Assembly: GCA_002633025.1 (NCBI GenBank)
Contig: NMRB01000842.1
Span: 185,799 to 249,798, forward strand
Source: Notospermus geniculatus
Taxonomy: Eukaryota > Nemertea > Pilidiophora > Heteronemertea > Lineidae
DNA: 64,000 bases
Direction of reading: 5' to 3'
The position numbers and the translations under genes are program-made. Shown piece after piece: positions 45,386-56,424 of this stretch. Numbering within the stretch: position 1 is the first letter of the stretch; each line of letters begins with the position of its first letter. The notes under the pieces were generated by a model. That model did no database searches and was not told where the DNA came from. It saw only the letters and a program-made list of their open reading frames with translations.

Positions 45386-48300
45386 CTATTTGGTGCAAAC
45401 AACACACGTCAGTTCAGCACCATGCACGTAAGGTTGACAAGGTAAGGATCCACACCGCCCTTCAACATGCAACATAAGTGCACCATCTTCATCCTTACGG
45501 CCACCCTCTGTGCCACTGTCCGGCGAGTTGTCCACACAGACAAAGTCATGCTGTGCCTTGTGGCCGTAGTGACCGGTCATTAGGTAACCCCAGTATTCCT
45601 TGTTCCAACCAGCTGGGCATTCCTTCGTTCCTGGGATCATCACCTGCCAAATATAAATACGGAAAGTCTTAGAGAGTCTGCCCCCGAAACCATTCCAGTT
45701 ATTTTTTAACCATTATCCGGGTAAAGCTGAGTTCTTCACCAAATACCTGTATCTGCAGTTAGAAACCGTACAGAAACATTTTGAGGGTCTGCGGTTGTAT
45801 GTACCTACCATACTACTCCTAGAGTGACTCCTACAGGCACTGCATTGCACGTCTGTGTCGTGAAGGCTATGCGGTTGGGAATTTGCTGTATCAAAGAGAC
45901 TGTACCCGGAGATTTGGAACTCCGCACCATAGATTAGAGCAGCGCCGTTTTCTCCAGCCTTGATATTCGCATAGTTCGGGTTGTCTGTCAGACAGACGTA
46001 GTTGCTACCACCCGCTACGTGATTATAACGTCCGCCACCGGCAAAACCTTGATTAAAAATGCATGATCGTTATCGGAAGAAACAAACCTTTCTAGGGAAG
46101 ATCACGTATTCATTTAAGCTGAAGGGATGCCTAAGAGATCGGCACAGGCCTAGCGGCGGTCTCAGTGCTACATCTATTGTGCGGCAGCCCATAACAATAG
46201 CTTAATATTGATCGACTCGGTGGAATTCCCCGCTTTTTCTGCGATTTTCGTCTTTCTTTTGCACTTAAAGGGACTAGGAAAATTTTTTCAAGCTTCGGTT
46301 ATTACAATCTTCGATGATCGAAGGCCGATCTGCTCACCACTACGTTACACCGCACATCACCCTTCGAGAAATAGACCAGTCCGGCGGCGTATCTTCGCAC
46401 CATGCCAACTTTACCGGTCGACCAATCATATGACACTTTATATCGGGTCTTCGGCTACAACTCTTTGTACCACGATTCAAATTTTACAACACCGATTCTG
46501 ATTGGCCTCTTCTTCTCGAGGCGGCAGATACGCCGTGGACCGGTCACTTTCTCGAAGGGTGATGTGCGNNNNNNNNNNNNNNNNNNNNNNNNNNNNNNNN
46601 NNNNNNNNNNNNNNNNNNNNNNNNNNNNNNNNNNNNNNNNNNNNNNNNNNNNNNNNNNNNNNNNNNNNNNNNNNNNNNNNNNNNNNNNNNNNNNNNNNNN
46701 NNNNNNNNNNNNNNNNNNNNNNNNNNNNNNNNNNNNNNNNNNNNNNNNNNNNNNNNNNNNNNNNNNNNNNNNNNNNNNNNNNNNNNNNNNNNNNNNNNNN
46801 NNNNNNNNNNNNNNNNNNNNNNNNNNNNNNNNNNNNNNNNNNNNNNNNNNNNNNNNNNNNNNNNNNNNNNNNNNNNNNNNNNNNNNNNNNNNNNNNNNNN
46901 NNNNNNNNNNNNNNNNNNNNNNNNNNNNNNNNNNNNNNNNNNNNNNNNNNNNNNNNNNNNNNNNNNNNNNNNNNNNNNNNNNNNNNNNNNNNNNNNNNNN
47001 NNNNNNNNNNNNNNNNNNNNNNNNNNNNNNNNNNNNNNNNNNNNNNNNNNNNNNNNNNNNNNNNNNNNNNNNNNNNNNNNNNNNNNNNNNNNNNNNNNNN
47101 NNNNNNNNNNNNNNNNNNNNNNNNNNNNNNNNNNNNNNNNNNNNNNNNNNNNNNNNNNNNNNNNNNNNNNNNNNNNNNNNNNNNNNNNNNNNNNNNNNNN
47201 NNNNNNNNNNNNNNNNNNNNNNNNNNNNNNNNNNNNNNNNNNNNNNNNNNNNNNNNNNNNNNNNNNNNNNNNNNNNNNNNNNNNNNNNNNNNNNNNNNNN
47301 NNNNNNNNNNNNNNNNNNNNNNNNNNNNNNNNNNNNNNNNNNNNNNNNNNNNNNNNNNNNNNNNNNNNNNNNNNNNNNNNNNNNNNNNNNNNNNNNNNNN
47401 NNNNNNNNNNNNNNNNNNNNNNNNNNNNNNGGGGGGGGGGGGGGGGGGGTCGGTCGGCCCGGATAAAAGTTGCCCCGGGCCGAGCCTTTTTAACCCATTC
47501 ACACTACCACTTTTTGCCAAGCCGTGCCCGCCTTACGAAAATGTGGCACGTGTAAATGACATTGCTACGTGGTAATGGGCGAATTTTACACAAAATGTGT
47601 AAAAGTACGCAAAAATGGGTAAATTTTGCCCATTACCACGTGGCAATGTCATTTACACGTGGTACATTTTCGTAAGGGGTACTCTTGGGGGGGGGGGGAG
47701 TGGTTTGCTAGTCATTAAAAGGAACCTTCCCCGCACAGAGACAAACAGTCCAAAAAAATTAGGTTGATGACCAGTACAGCTACCATCTTGGATGTGCGGC
47801 GGACCTTGTCATTGACAGTAACCTTCCCCTCATAGGGACAAACCCGTTCACGAAAAAAATCAGGTTGATCGCTCAGTGTTTTAAAGTTAACTACAGAAAC
47901 GGAATTAACATGACCGCCATCTTGGATGGCCAGCAGTGCTGGTCATCGAAAGGAACCTTCCCCCCATGGAGATAAACCCTCACAAAAAATATCAGGTTGA
48001 TCAGTCAAAATGTTATCATGTTAATTGATGGAAACCGAACTCGACATGGCCACCATTGTCGCCTTCTTGGACGGCCGGCGGAGCTGCTCATCGAAAGGAA
48101 CCTTCCCCTCATACATACCAACCCTCAAAAAAATTCAGATTGATCGGCCAAAGCGTTCTCAAGTTAATCGGCGAAAATGATTTCAAGATGGCAACCATAA
48201 CCGCCATCTTGGATGGGCAGCGGTGCCTGTTGGCAGAAGGAACCTTCCCCTTATAGACACCAACGTCACAAAAAATGCAGGTTGATTGCGCAAAGTGTTC

Positions 48301-51300
48301 CCAAGTTAATTGACGGAAACCGACTTAAGATGGTCACCATAGCCGCCATCTTGGATGGGCGGTGGAGCTGGTCATCGAACGAAAGCTTCCCCTGATAGAC
48401 ACCAACCCTACAAAAAATTCAGGTTCATTCCGCAAAGCATTCTGAAGTTAATCGACAGAAACTGACTTCAAGATGGTCACCATAGCCGCCATCTTGTTGG
48501 GCGGCGGAGCTGGTCATCGAAAGGATCCTTCCCCTGATAGAGACCAACCCTCACCAAAAAATTCAGGTTGATGGGTCAAAGCGTTCTCAAGTTAATTGAT
48601 GACGGAAATTTCAAGATGGCCACCATAGCCGCCATCTTGGATGATCGGCGGAGCTGTTCATCAAAAGGAGCCGTCTCCTCACAGAGACCAACCCTCACAA
48701 AAAAAATTCAGGTTGATCAGTCAAAGCGTTCTCAAGCTAATTGACGGCAAGCTAATTAACGGACACTCACACCGACGCAAGCGCCAAGACATAATGCATA
48801 AAAAGCCTAAGATTTCTCAACTACCGTTAGAACAAGTGGGAGGGCAGTAAATGGAAGTAATGGAAGTTACGATAAAAATAAACGTGCTAAAAGAAATACG
48901 TGCTGTTTTGAATAGTTCATACCAAGAAACTAGAGTTCCTACCTCTGTAAACAAGCTCTGTGTCATGGGGACAATCCTTCCTGCCCCATCTGATGTAACT
49001 GGCGCCACCTGGAATCGAAAATCAACACGTCTTCAGTCAACTTGTTAACATGTCAGTGCCGTATGGAACAACCACGGAAGTTTCAGCAGTGTTGGTAGAA
49101 AACCACATTGCCGCATATCCTGTAATCAGATATGAAAGAGTAAAATTCGGAGCTGCCTCCTCACATGGCGTGATCCCATAGAAATGTACTCACCACTTGT
49201 CGAAGGGTTTGGGTTTACAGATCTCTTCTCTCGTCCGGTGTCTTTGTGTTTCTGATAAAATTGAAATGCATGTATATGAGAATCAGGTGCAATCAAAACG
49301 GGTTGGTTCTAAACCTGGCACTGGCACGCTGGCACTGGCACCGGTATCATATTATGGCCAGAAATCATGAAAAACAAATGTATATATACGTAACAGTTAT
49401 TATTTTGGAAGATACCGGTAATAGGGCCAACCAGTTTAACATGGATCAATTTTGTTGAAAACAAATTTAATTTTTTTTCTACTTTTTTAGATTTTTCAAC
49501 ATAATTGATCCATGTTAAACTGGTTAGCCCTATTATCTTTTTATCTTCCAAAACAATAACTGTTAGGTAAATATACCATTTTTCATGATTTTTGACCATA
49601 ATATGATGCCAGTGCCAGGTTTAGAACCAACCCAATGAAAACAGTGTTCAGCAAATCTTCATTATTGTCGCAGTGGAGTACGCTCGGCCAAGCATTTAAT
49701 TGCATGTCACATACTTTACATTCAACCCTGGCAATGTTGGCCAAAAAATTGAATTCGGCTTTCACACAAAGGCGGCACTGATGACCTGGAGCAATCAAAG
49801 GCCACCAGTTGAACCGATCCCGCCGTACGATATATGTTCATCGGCTGAATCACGTCGAGCATGTCGAGAGGCACGAGTCGCACTGACAATCCATCCGTCG
49901 CTATGGTGCCAAAGCGGTCGTGAAAGCGGATCTCTAACTGGCAAGCTAGTAGCACGCACTAGAGACGCATATTGGTCGTCTTCTGAGAATCGCGTGAACC
50001 AAAGCATTTTCGGTACGCAGGTAGTATGTAAAGCGGTTTCGAAACAACTGCAGTGGTAGAGTGGCTAGAGAGGTTCAACTACCGGAATGAATTGCAGTCC
50101 GTTGTGGACATCCTTGATAAAAACGATTTGATAGACGTTTTCAATTCGGCAGACACCATAAATTGAAGGCAGAAAAATTTGGCCTGATAAATCGGAAGTG
50201 CGGATAAATAATGAATATTGATGTCGTAATCCTAGTCGTTACGACTTGAAACACGACTATAATTTTTGCGATTTACGTGCACTTCGTGTACGAGTCAAAT
50301 TATCCTGCTACAAAGTTATGGCATTTTACGATTGGCAAACGTCTATCAAATCTTTTATATCAAGGATGTCTACCGCGGACATCATTCTGATAGTTGAAGC
50401 CGGATTCGGAAATTTGCGCAACCTCTCTAATGTCGCACGATGTACGGGTTAGTAGGCCGACATAATAGGGAGTTTTCGCAATGTCCCCGAAACGCCAACG
50501 CGAACGTCAATTCCATTTTTCGATGCCACGAAGAGAGCACGGAATAAAAGGATAGACGTTCGCGTTGGCGTTTCGGTAAACTCCCTACGGAGTTGTGTAC
50601 CGCGCCTCCTTCAGTTTACCCGCTCTCCACAACTGCTTAACTTCGTAAAATACGCCGCGTTTGGTCAACTGATGGCGCTGAGAGAGTCGACCAATGAGAG
50701 CACCGAGCAACCGGTAACCAAGCTGGCCTGAGACACGTTTTCATTGGCCGAGCGGTTCGTAGCCATGGTAGCATAAGAACATCCGTTGCCGACGGGCCAA
50801 AGAGTTCTGAAAGCAGCGTGCTGATAGGCTCTAAAACTCGCGCCAGGCCCTGACGCCATATGTTGACCAAACGCGGCGACTTCCACGAAGTAAAGCAGTT
50901 GTGGAGAGCGAGTAAACCGAAGGGGGCGCGACTCACAACTGCGTAGGGAGTTTAGCGTTTCGAGGGCTTTGCGAAAACTCGCTACTATACAGGGTGTTCG
51001 GGAATCTCACTCCCTCTTTCCAGGGAATGAAAGACTACCCGAAGTTTGTCAATTTAAGGGCTAGGTCCACTCACCAAATTTTCCAAGCCCACTTTTCTGA
51101 AATGTCAAATATCTTTAAAACACTACAGTCTTTTTACTTTGCATCTACACCTAAATTATCAGACGGACAGTGCAACAACTAAAACGACAAATTAGTTTGT
51201 GGTCGATCCACTCATTAGCTGAAACAAAGGTTACAGCTTTCGGTACATAATGCCGCCGTATTACAAAGAATCAAGAGACTATCTTCTGTATACCAGTAAC

Positions 51301-52123
51301 TTTGGTTTGTATCTACACGTTAATGAAGTCAGAATTCCAAAATACGTTTTCATTGTTGAGAAAATCTCATTTTTGTGAAAATTTTCTCAAGCTATGCCCT
51401 TTATTGGAGGTTTGACCATTCCAGACATGAGCAATAACAACAATTGACTGAGTATGGTAACTCAATGGGCTTGTATTGTGGAACCAAGCAGTCCTGGAAT
51501 TCTATTCAAATGTCAGGTATGCCAGGGAGGCTTACATCATAATGCCACTGTACATTCTGAATAGGAGTGGGCCTACCAGTATGCAGTGCATTGAGTTCAG
51601 AGGGTTTAGTCTAGAAACCCTTTGCTTAGGACTGACATTCAAGCTGAAAATTATATTGAGAAAAATAAGCATTTTCATCAGTTTTCAAAACAAATTTTGA
51701 AATTCTAACTCCATCAACATGTAGATACAAACCTCAGGTTACAAGTACGCAGGAAATAAACTCTTTGTTTTTTGTGATAAAGCCACATTATGTACCGAAA
51801 GGTGGACCATTGTTTTAGCTAATTAGGGCATCTGCTGGTGACAAACTCCACATTTTTGTTTTTCCAATGTCCATCTGGTACATATGGTGCAGCTGTAGTT
51901 CAAAATGGCCAGGGCATTTCAAAGATATTTGACATTTTTAGAAAACAGGACTCTGAAAATTTGGTGAGTGGACCTAGCCCTTAAAGAATTCTAAAAAACG
52001 GAAAGCGTAACCTACCGTTACACGAAACTCACTAGTCTGGTGAATGGTTAACAATCCAAGCCACACGAAGATAGTCAGGACCAACATTAGGTTCTTAATG
52101 GTTCGCTTTCTCGTCGATGCCAT
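45386..52123 (-). CDS. C4-domain type II membrane protein, unit C (intact, 242 aa)
   Basis: Exons: 52016-52123, 49194-49251, 48943-49008, 45809-46047, 45386-45643, again 729 nt with matching phases. The protein starts MASTRKRTIKNLMLVLTIFV, has the signal anchor, the linker with GREKRS, then SGGASYIRWGRKDCPHDTE and the ten-cysteine domain ending LTCVVCTK. It differs from unit A mainly in the exon 4 loop (GGGRYNHVAGGSNY here, GGGHFTQEGGGSNY in A). Introns 1 and 3 have been enlarged by insertions; intron 3 contains the assembly gap, so a missing extra exon cannot be excluded, though the phases need none. Likely expressed in parallel with unit A; function unknown. Confidence 0.78.
46265..46568. 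repeat. TTAA-started repeat and gap-adjacent inverted repeat
   Basis: 46265-46310 (TTAAAGGGACTAGGAAAATT) matches the copy at 63921-64000. 46351-46394 (CGCACATCACCCTTCGAGAA) is inverted at 46525-46568, ending exactly at the gap. Confidence 0.6.
46569..47430. other. Assembly gap, 862 N
   Basis: Unresolved bases, followed directly by a run of 19 G (47431-47449). The gap falls in intron 3 of unit C. Confidence 0.99.
47531..47678. mobile_element. 148-bp near-perfect hairpin MITE
   Basis: CCTTACGAAAATGTGGCACG and ...TACATTTTCGTAAGG; arms about 60 bp (inner GACATTGCTACGTGGTAATG). Confidence 0.85.
47750..48765. repeat. About 143-bp tandem repeat, 7 units
   Basis: CCATCTTGGATG-type words fall near 47783, 47910, 48055, 48200, 48340, 48487 and 48630. 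Each unit also has GGAACCTTCCCC, AAAATTCAGGTTGATC and TTCTCAAGTTAATTGACGG. Divergence between units is moderate. Intron 3 of unit C. Confidence 0.85.
49300..49633. mobile_element. 334-bp foldback in intron 1 of unit C, 9-bp duplication
   Basis: Ends GGGTTGGTTCTAAACCTGGC and complement. Flanks AATCAAAAC (49291-49299) and AATGAAAAC (49634-49642) match 8 of 9. The rest of intron 1 matches unit A on both sides. End word GGTTCTAAACC is shared with the short-unit repeats at 8.4-15.6 kb. Confidence 0.85.
50067..50428. mobile_element. 362-bp inverted-repeat element in intron 1 of unit C
   Basis: AGAGAGGTT at the ends; arms about 90 bp with GGACATCCTTGATA and TTTGATAGACGTTT inverted. Absent from A and B. 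Confidence 0.75.
50465..50986. mobile_element. MITE split by a Mutator-like insertion
   Basis: ATAGGGAGTTTTCGCAA and complement-like right end (GCGAAAACTCGCTACT), flanked by ATA (50462-50464, 50987-50989). Units A, B and D read through without it (GGCCGACATTTAGA and similar). 50577-50954 is nested in its right arm, leaving a host element of about 144 bp. Confidence 0.8.
50577..50954. mobile_element. 378-bp Mutator-like MITE, copy 2
   Basis: Same family as 29487-29863. Duplication GCGTTTCGG/GCGTTTCGA (50568-50576, 50955-50963), 8 of 9 bases alike. Confidence 0.88.
51054..51984. mobile_element. 931-bp TTAA element with long arms
   Basis: TTAAGGGCTAGGTCCACTCA and complement; 27 bp outer repeat is perfect and similarity continues about 250-350 bp inward. 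TTAA at both borders. Lies 32 bp from exon 1 of unit C, in intron 1. Confidence 0.85.
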
Positions 52124-52300
52124 TGTGGATAACGTAAGACGTTGTTGGCCACTCAACGAAATATAGTCTCTCCCGAAGTGTTTCGTCTTCAGGCCAAGGC
52201 GTACTGCTTGTTTGTATTGTCAAACAATTGGAAACGTTTCTTATATCTCGCTGCATCAACTGGCAACATATCCTTTAGAGATATATTCCAGACATCCTGA
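52124..52300 (-). promoter_or_regulatory. Conserved upstream block, unit C
   Basis: Homologous to the upstream blocks of A and D; GATATAAGAAAC lies at about 52238-52249. Confidence 0.4.
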
Positions 52301-52644
52301 GTAAGTGACCAAGAGACGTGAGTACTTCCGTTGATTCCAAGTAATCATGACCCGACACTGGGCGTTTAGCAAGGAAGCAGCCATCACGAAAATGGTCCAG
52401 AAAGTTTTTTTCTTCAAGAAATGAGAATGTCGAGTGGCCATTTGTTCGTCTTCTTCCTGTACACTCTGTTGATGAACATACTGTATCGACTGAATTATCC
52501 CGCTGATGGCAAAACCACGCCGATGACACATTCATTGAATATAGGTGGCCTACATTGTCGGGGGTCGATGTCACATTTCACAGTATGGTCGTTTGTTACC
52601 TAAAGCTCGAATAATTGATCATAGTGCCTTATTATCGGAGAACG

Positions 52645-53496
52645 TCAAAACCACACAAAACAACTTGTTATTTTCAATACAATTTTATTAACACAATTAA
52701 CCCGTTCTGTTCCTAAAGTGAAAAAAAAATTCTGCTCCTTGTTTGGCATGTCGTCCAAGAAGTCCAGATCAAAATCAACGTCCATTTCTTCGTTAGGCTT
52801 GAAGTTAAAGGAAAGGTAAACCCTGGCCAAAACCTTCGTTCTGTAGGTTTTCTGTATATAGATAAACATTTATGCCCTGAAAAAATTACTGATAATACGC
52901 CGTATAAGAATAAATTGAGCAATTTTGATGTTTTTAGCCAATTCATGAAGCGCGCCATCCATGTCTAATTACTGCCGTCTCTCGCGAGGACTAGCGCGAT
53001 TATGACGTTTTGCCCACCCATACAATACCATCATGGCGGCTTTGTTGCATTGTTTGCATGCCGCGGATGGGGATGAAATTGATCAGTGACTACGATATTC
53101 CATTTCGCACATTTCATCGCGGCCATGTGACAGAAAATGAAAACTCGCACCATGCACAATCAAGCTGTTCAGCGAAGTGCATCATGTGCGTATGTAGGCC
53201 TGCTGTGTGTATGTACTTGATGTATGTGTGTGTAGGCCTGCTATTGTTTGGGTGGCGCACTCGTCACTTCCGGTAGAGAGAAAACGCGAACCCAGCGAAA
53301 CGGGCTGCCGATTTTTTATCACTAAAAAATTATATGTAGGTTCAGTGTACATGGCTGATAACTTGCAGTTTTCTTTTTATACTTAATGGTTCTGTACATA
53401 ATCTAAAGTCCCACGGTTTACCTTTCCTTTAAGTTCGGCCGGTTGGACTGCATGCAGCATTACCAGCTTGACCTGTCAAGCCACTCACACGCCATG
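52645..53496 (-). pseudogene. Possible coding exon split by a TTAA element
   Basis: Minus strand: a candidate acceptor TTGACAG precedes a frame reading VKLVMLHAVQPAEL..., which runs up to the TTAA at 53429-53432. After the element (52805-53432) the same frame continues as NFKPNEEMDVDFDLDFLDDM. If the element is ignored the frame is continuous and acidic. The tail has AATAAA near 52690. No family recognised; the exon call rests only on frame continuity and could be chance. Confidence 0.3.
52805..53432. mobile_element. 628-bp TTAA element
   Basis: TTAAAGGAAAGGTAAACC and complement at the ends, TTAA at both borders. Confidence 0.8.
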
Positions 53497-54476
53497 CGGT
53501 ATCGACTTGGGAGACAGTACAGGCAAGGGTGGTCGTCTATGGCATGATATCCGTTGCAATATTCAATAATTATATTTTCCATCCAAAGTTTCAATATTTT
53601 ACGCAACGTTTAAATTTGTTCATACACTGTCACGAGGGGTGTTGATTTTTTCTGAAAGCCAAATGCATGTCATTTTCAGGTTCGTTTTCCTAATACCAGA
53701 CATGCATTTCATGTTATGATCGTTCCCCCTGTGAACCAGGAAACTGAACGTGAAAATGACACTAAGATATACTTTTTGGGTGTGTGGGGTAATTACGCAT
53801 TTCTACACGCCTCAGAAAGTTCCTACCGCAATCGTGGCCAATAGGAGATCGGAATTTATCTACATGACCTGTCACCATCCTCATCTGCAGGACAAATGAA
53901 AAAATATATAATCAAACAGCAGTTTAGAAGATTTACTAAAATTAAAATTTAGTTAAAATAATACATAGCAAAAAAAGCAATTTCTGGTCATCAGTTCCAA
54001 GAATTGAGGGTCAAACGGTCGGGATTTTTCCCCCATTTTTTGGAAGATAATTTTATTGCAGAAACAGGGATCATATTACACCAAATGTTATCTGAAAGCG
54101 TGGGGCCGCAACAAAAGCCGCTCTGGCATCCATGACTGAAGTAAGGGAGAGGGAAAGGGAAAAAATGTTTATTTTTCAATTCTGTTTTGTCAAGAAACAA
54201 ATTCTTTCCTGGATGGTCAAATTTTAAGGGGCGGTCGAAAAATTCCAAATGACCAGAAAAAACGCAATGTTTGCTCAGCCTAAACCAATTTTTGAGAGGA
54301 AAATTCTCACGCTGGTGATAGCAAATCTTTACAACAAATTTGAAAAGTCTATGATGGGCGGATAGGACACATATCGGCTGACTCGAGGCGGAGGGTAAAA
54401 GTGAAGATAGAGTCAAACAACAAAGTTTTAGAAGAATAAACTCAAAAGATAGGCTATATCTGCTACTCTCGCTTAC
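53497..54476. other. Non-coding; probable intron and 3' flank of the trihelix pseudogene
   Basis: The long minus-strand frame starting at 54566 runs past a GTAAGC donor at 54476, so below that point it is intron read-through. Nothing else recognised. Confidence 0.4.
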
Positions 54477-55000
54477 CACTAGGCAATTTTTCTTGAATGC
54501 ATACATTGCAGCATCTCTCACCATCAGACCTTGCTGCTTCTGCTCATCTTCTGTAGTCAGCTTCACTACTTTGGGCTTGGCAGCTTTTGCATCTTCAATA
54601 AGCTCCTGCAGTTCAGTGAGCAGTTGGTCCCTTTCATTGTGTTACTATTCAGTCCCTGATCTAAAACAATGAAAAAATTTAAAATTACTTATTTTAATCA
54701 GAGCCAGTCATTCACAAAGGCGTTGGAGACATAAATGACGAAATCTGGTCAGAGAATGATAGGCCTAGTCAGAAATCAATTGGAAATATCCAGAAAATGG
54801 ATGGAAACATTGAAGAGACTCACTTAAGAGGTAAATTTTGCAGGTCAGTGCCCTGTATCTGTGAAATTAAAATGCCATTTTTCATTCTCTGATTGTAAAT
54901 TTCCTCAGGTAGGTACTTACGCTCTCAAGGAGGCCATTTCATTCTGTCGGTGTTTCCTCAGCAGCTTGTCCATCCGTTCCCTGCACTGCCGGACTGTAAG

Positions 55001-55317
55001 GCTGCGTATCCATAGGCTGTTCCCTTGTGCACTTTTTCCCTGTTCCGTGTTCGCTTGTGACCTTGTGACACGTCACAAAGAGAATGAACACTTGATTTGC
55101 TCACTGGCAGTTCCCATAGGGCACAAGGCCAGGGTCCATATTCATAAACATACTTAAGTCAAAGTGTGATACTTATCTTTTGTGTTGAACAAAGGATAAG
55201 TATCACACTTAGACTTAAGTAGTTTTATGAATACGGGTCCAGGTCCCATTGTCCTAACGGCACGAGTCCACGGAACAAGGGAAATTCCACAAGGGAACAG
55301 CCTATGGAATCGCAGCC
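55001..55317. mobile_element. Harbinger-type MITE inserted in a coding exon, TAA duplication
   Basis: Ends GGCTGCGTATCCATAGGCTG and complement-like right end; TAA at 54998-55000 and 55318-55320. Removing one TAA plus the element joins DRCV to TVRQC in frame. Contains a second MITE. Confidence 0.85.
55132..55240. mobile_element. Nested foldback MITE, GGGTCCATATTCATAAA ends
   Basis: GGGTCCATATTCATAAACAT and complement (TTTTATGAATACGGGTCC), inner CTTAAGTC/GACTTAAG and AAGTGTGATACTTATC inverted. Same end type as 44187-45017. Confidence 0.8.
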
Positions 55318-55689
55318 TAACGCACCTGTCACCTTCTAGTGCACCAGTCAGTTTGGTTCGAATAGAATCCCACACCTCCAATTCTTTCCTTTTCTCAAGA
55401 GAATAAGGAATTGCAGCACAAACCTCCCTCAGCAACAGCACATCCAAAACAGGATAAAACATTACATTTTTTTTCGCCATTCTGGAAAGAGCAAAATATC
55501 AATTTAGGTTTATCCTGGACCCCCCCCCGTCCCCTTGCGCACCATCACTGTGGTGGTGCAACTTTCCACACATTTCATAGACAGAGAGGGGGTGCACAGC
55601 ACAGGCTCCCTATGGATGCAGCCTCGTTGAGACTAACTGAGCTGCCTATTTATTATACCAACCATACCTAGGCCTATAGTAAGGCATGT

Positions 55690-55997
55690 AAGGTGGAGCA
55701 CAAATCGAGAACTCCGTCGCTGAGAAAGTGAACGTACCATGCCATAGGCCCTAAGGCTATACGAAAACACCGGTTAACAAAGGCTTCCCGGAGATTCACG
55801 ACCGTGAAGCCATTGTTATCCCGCGTTTTCGTATAGCGTATACTTCTATGTAAGGGAAGCCTTAGGCTTCCTTTACATTGAAGTATACGGTATACGAAAA
55901 CGTCGGTTAACAATGGCTTCACGGTCGTGAATCCTCGGGAAGCCTTTGTTAACTGGCCTTTTCGTATACAGTATACTTCATTGTAAGGGAAGCCTAA
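55690..55997. repeat. Compound palindromes around GTATACGAAAAC
   Basis: Alternating inverted blocks (CGAAAACACCGGTTAACAAA, GGCTTCACGGTCGTGAATCC, AAGTATACGGTATACGAAAA) fold at several scales. Probably a MITE inserted in or duplicated with a related one. Confidence 0.6.
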
Positions 55998-56424
55998 GGC
56001 CCCGATTACATAGAGCTATACGCTATTCGGTATGGGGAGCGCCAATTGGTCACGTGATGACTACTGATAGAGCAGACGAGACACCTAGCGTTGACCTAGG
56101 CCCATTGTTCGAGAGATGCGGTTCACCAAGCACGGCCAATCACACCTTGAATCGTCATGAATAATAGGTGGCATTGGTGTACTATCAGTTCAAAACCACG
56201 CGTATATTCTCGCGTGGTCGGCGTGATCGGTGTTCCCTATTCTAGGCACGTTTCGTAGGGCACGTGTATAGTTTGAATCGAGCAAGGTTAGTTTCAATGA
56301 GTGGTTTACATCAGACTAGACTATTCTGAGGGCACGGTATTCGCTTTTTGTTCGTATTGTGCATGCCCAATTTTTGACCGTATACCGAATACCGAATAGC
56401 GTATAGCTCTATGTAATCGGGGCC
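55998..56424. mobile_element. 427-bp MITE, TAA duplication
   Basis: GGCCCCGATTACATAGAGCT and complement, about 35 bp perfect; TAA at 55995-55997 and 56425-56427. TSD and GG..CC ends fit PIF/Harbinger. Confidence 0.88.

Larger units (their letters stand above)
54477..55480 (-). pseudogene. Myb/SANT-like (trihelix) DNA-binding protein, inactivated
   Basis: Exon a begins at ATG 55478-55480: MAKKNVMFYP then LLLREVCAAIPYSLEKRKEL, the first helix region of trihelix/MADF-like domains. It continues after an insertion with TVRQCRERMDKLLRKHRQNE and ends SLRA at donor 54920 (GTAAGT). Exon b (54477-54660) follows a strong acceptor (TTGTTTTAG) and reads SGTE, then two adjacent stops (TAG TAA), then HNERDQLLTELQELIEDAKA and QGLMVRDAAMYAFKK, a typical C-terminal part of this family. 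A 317-bp MITE interrupts exon a after DRCV. The two stops could each come from one C-to-T change. Such proteins are encoded by, or derived from, PIF/Harbinger transposons. Dead in this haplotype. Confidence 0.75.

Noticed and set aside
46402-47575. Three ORFs of 347-357 codons across 46402-47575
   Set aside because: They consist almost entirely of unresolved bases in the assembly gap.
53991-54476. Distal part of the 191-codon minus-strand ORF
   Set aside because: Follows a GTAAGC donor and lacks family similarity; treated as intron. Only 54477-54660 is kept as exon.
55411-55671. 86-codon plus-strand ORF
   Set aside because: Antisense shadow of the trihelix exon, continuing into flanking sequence.
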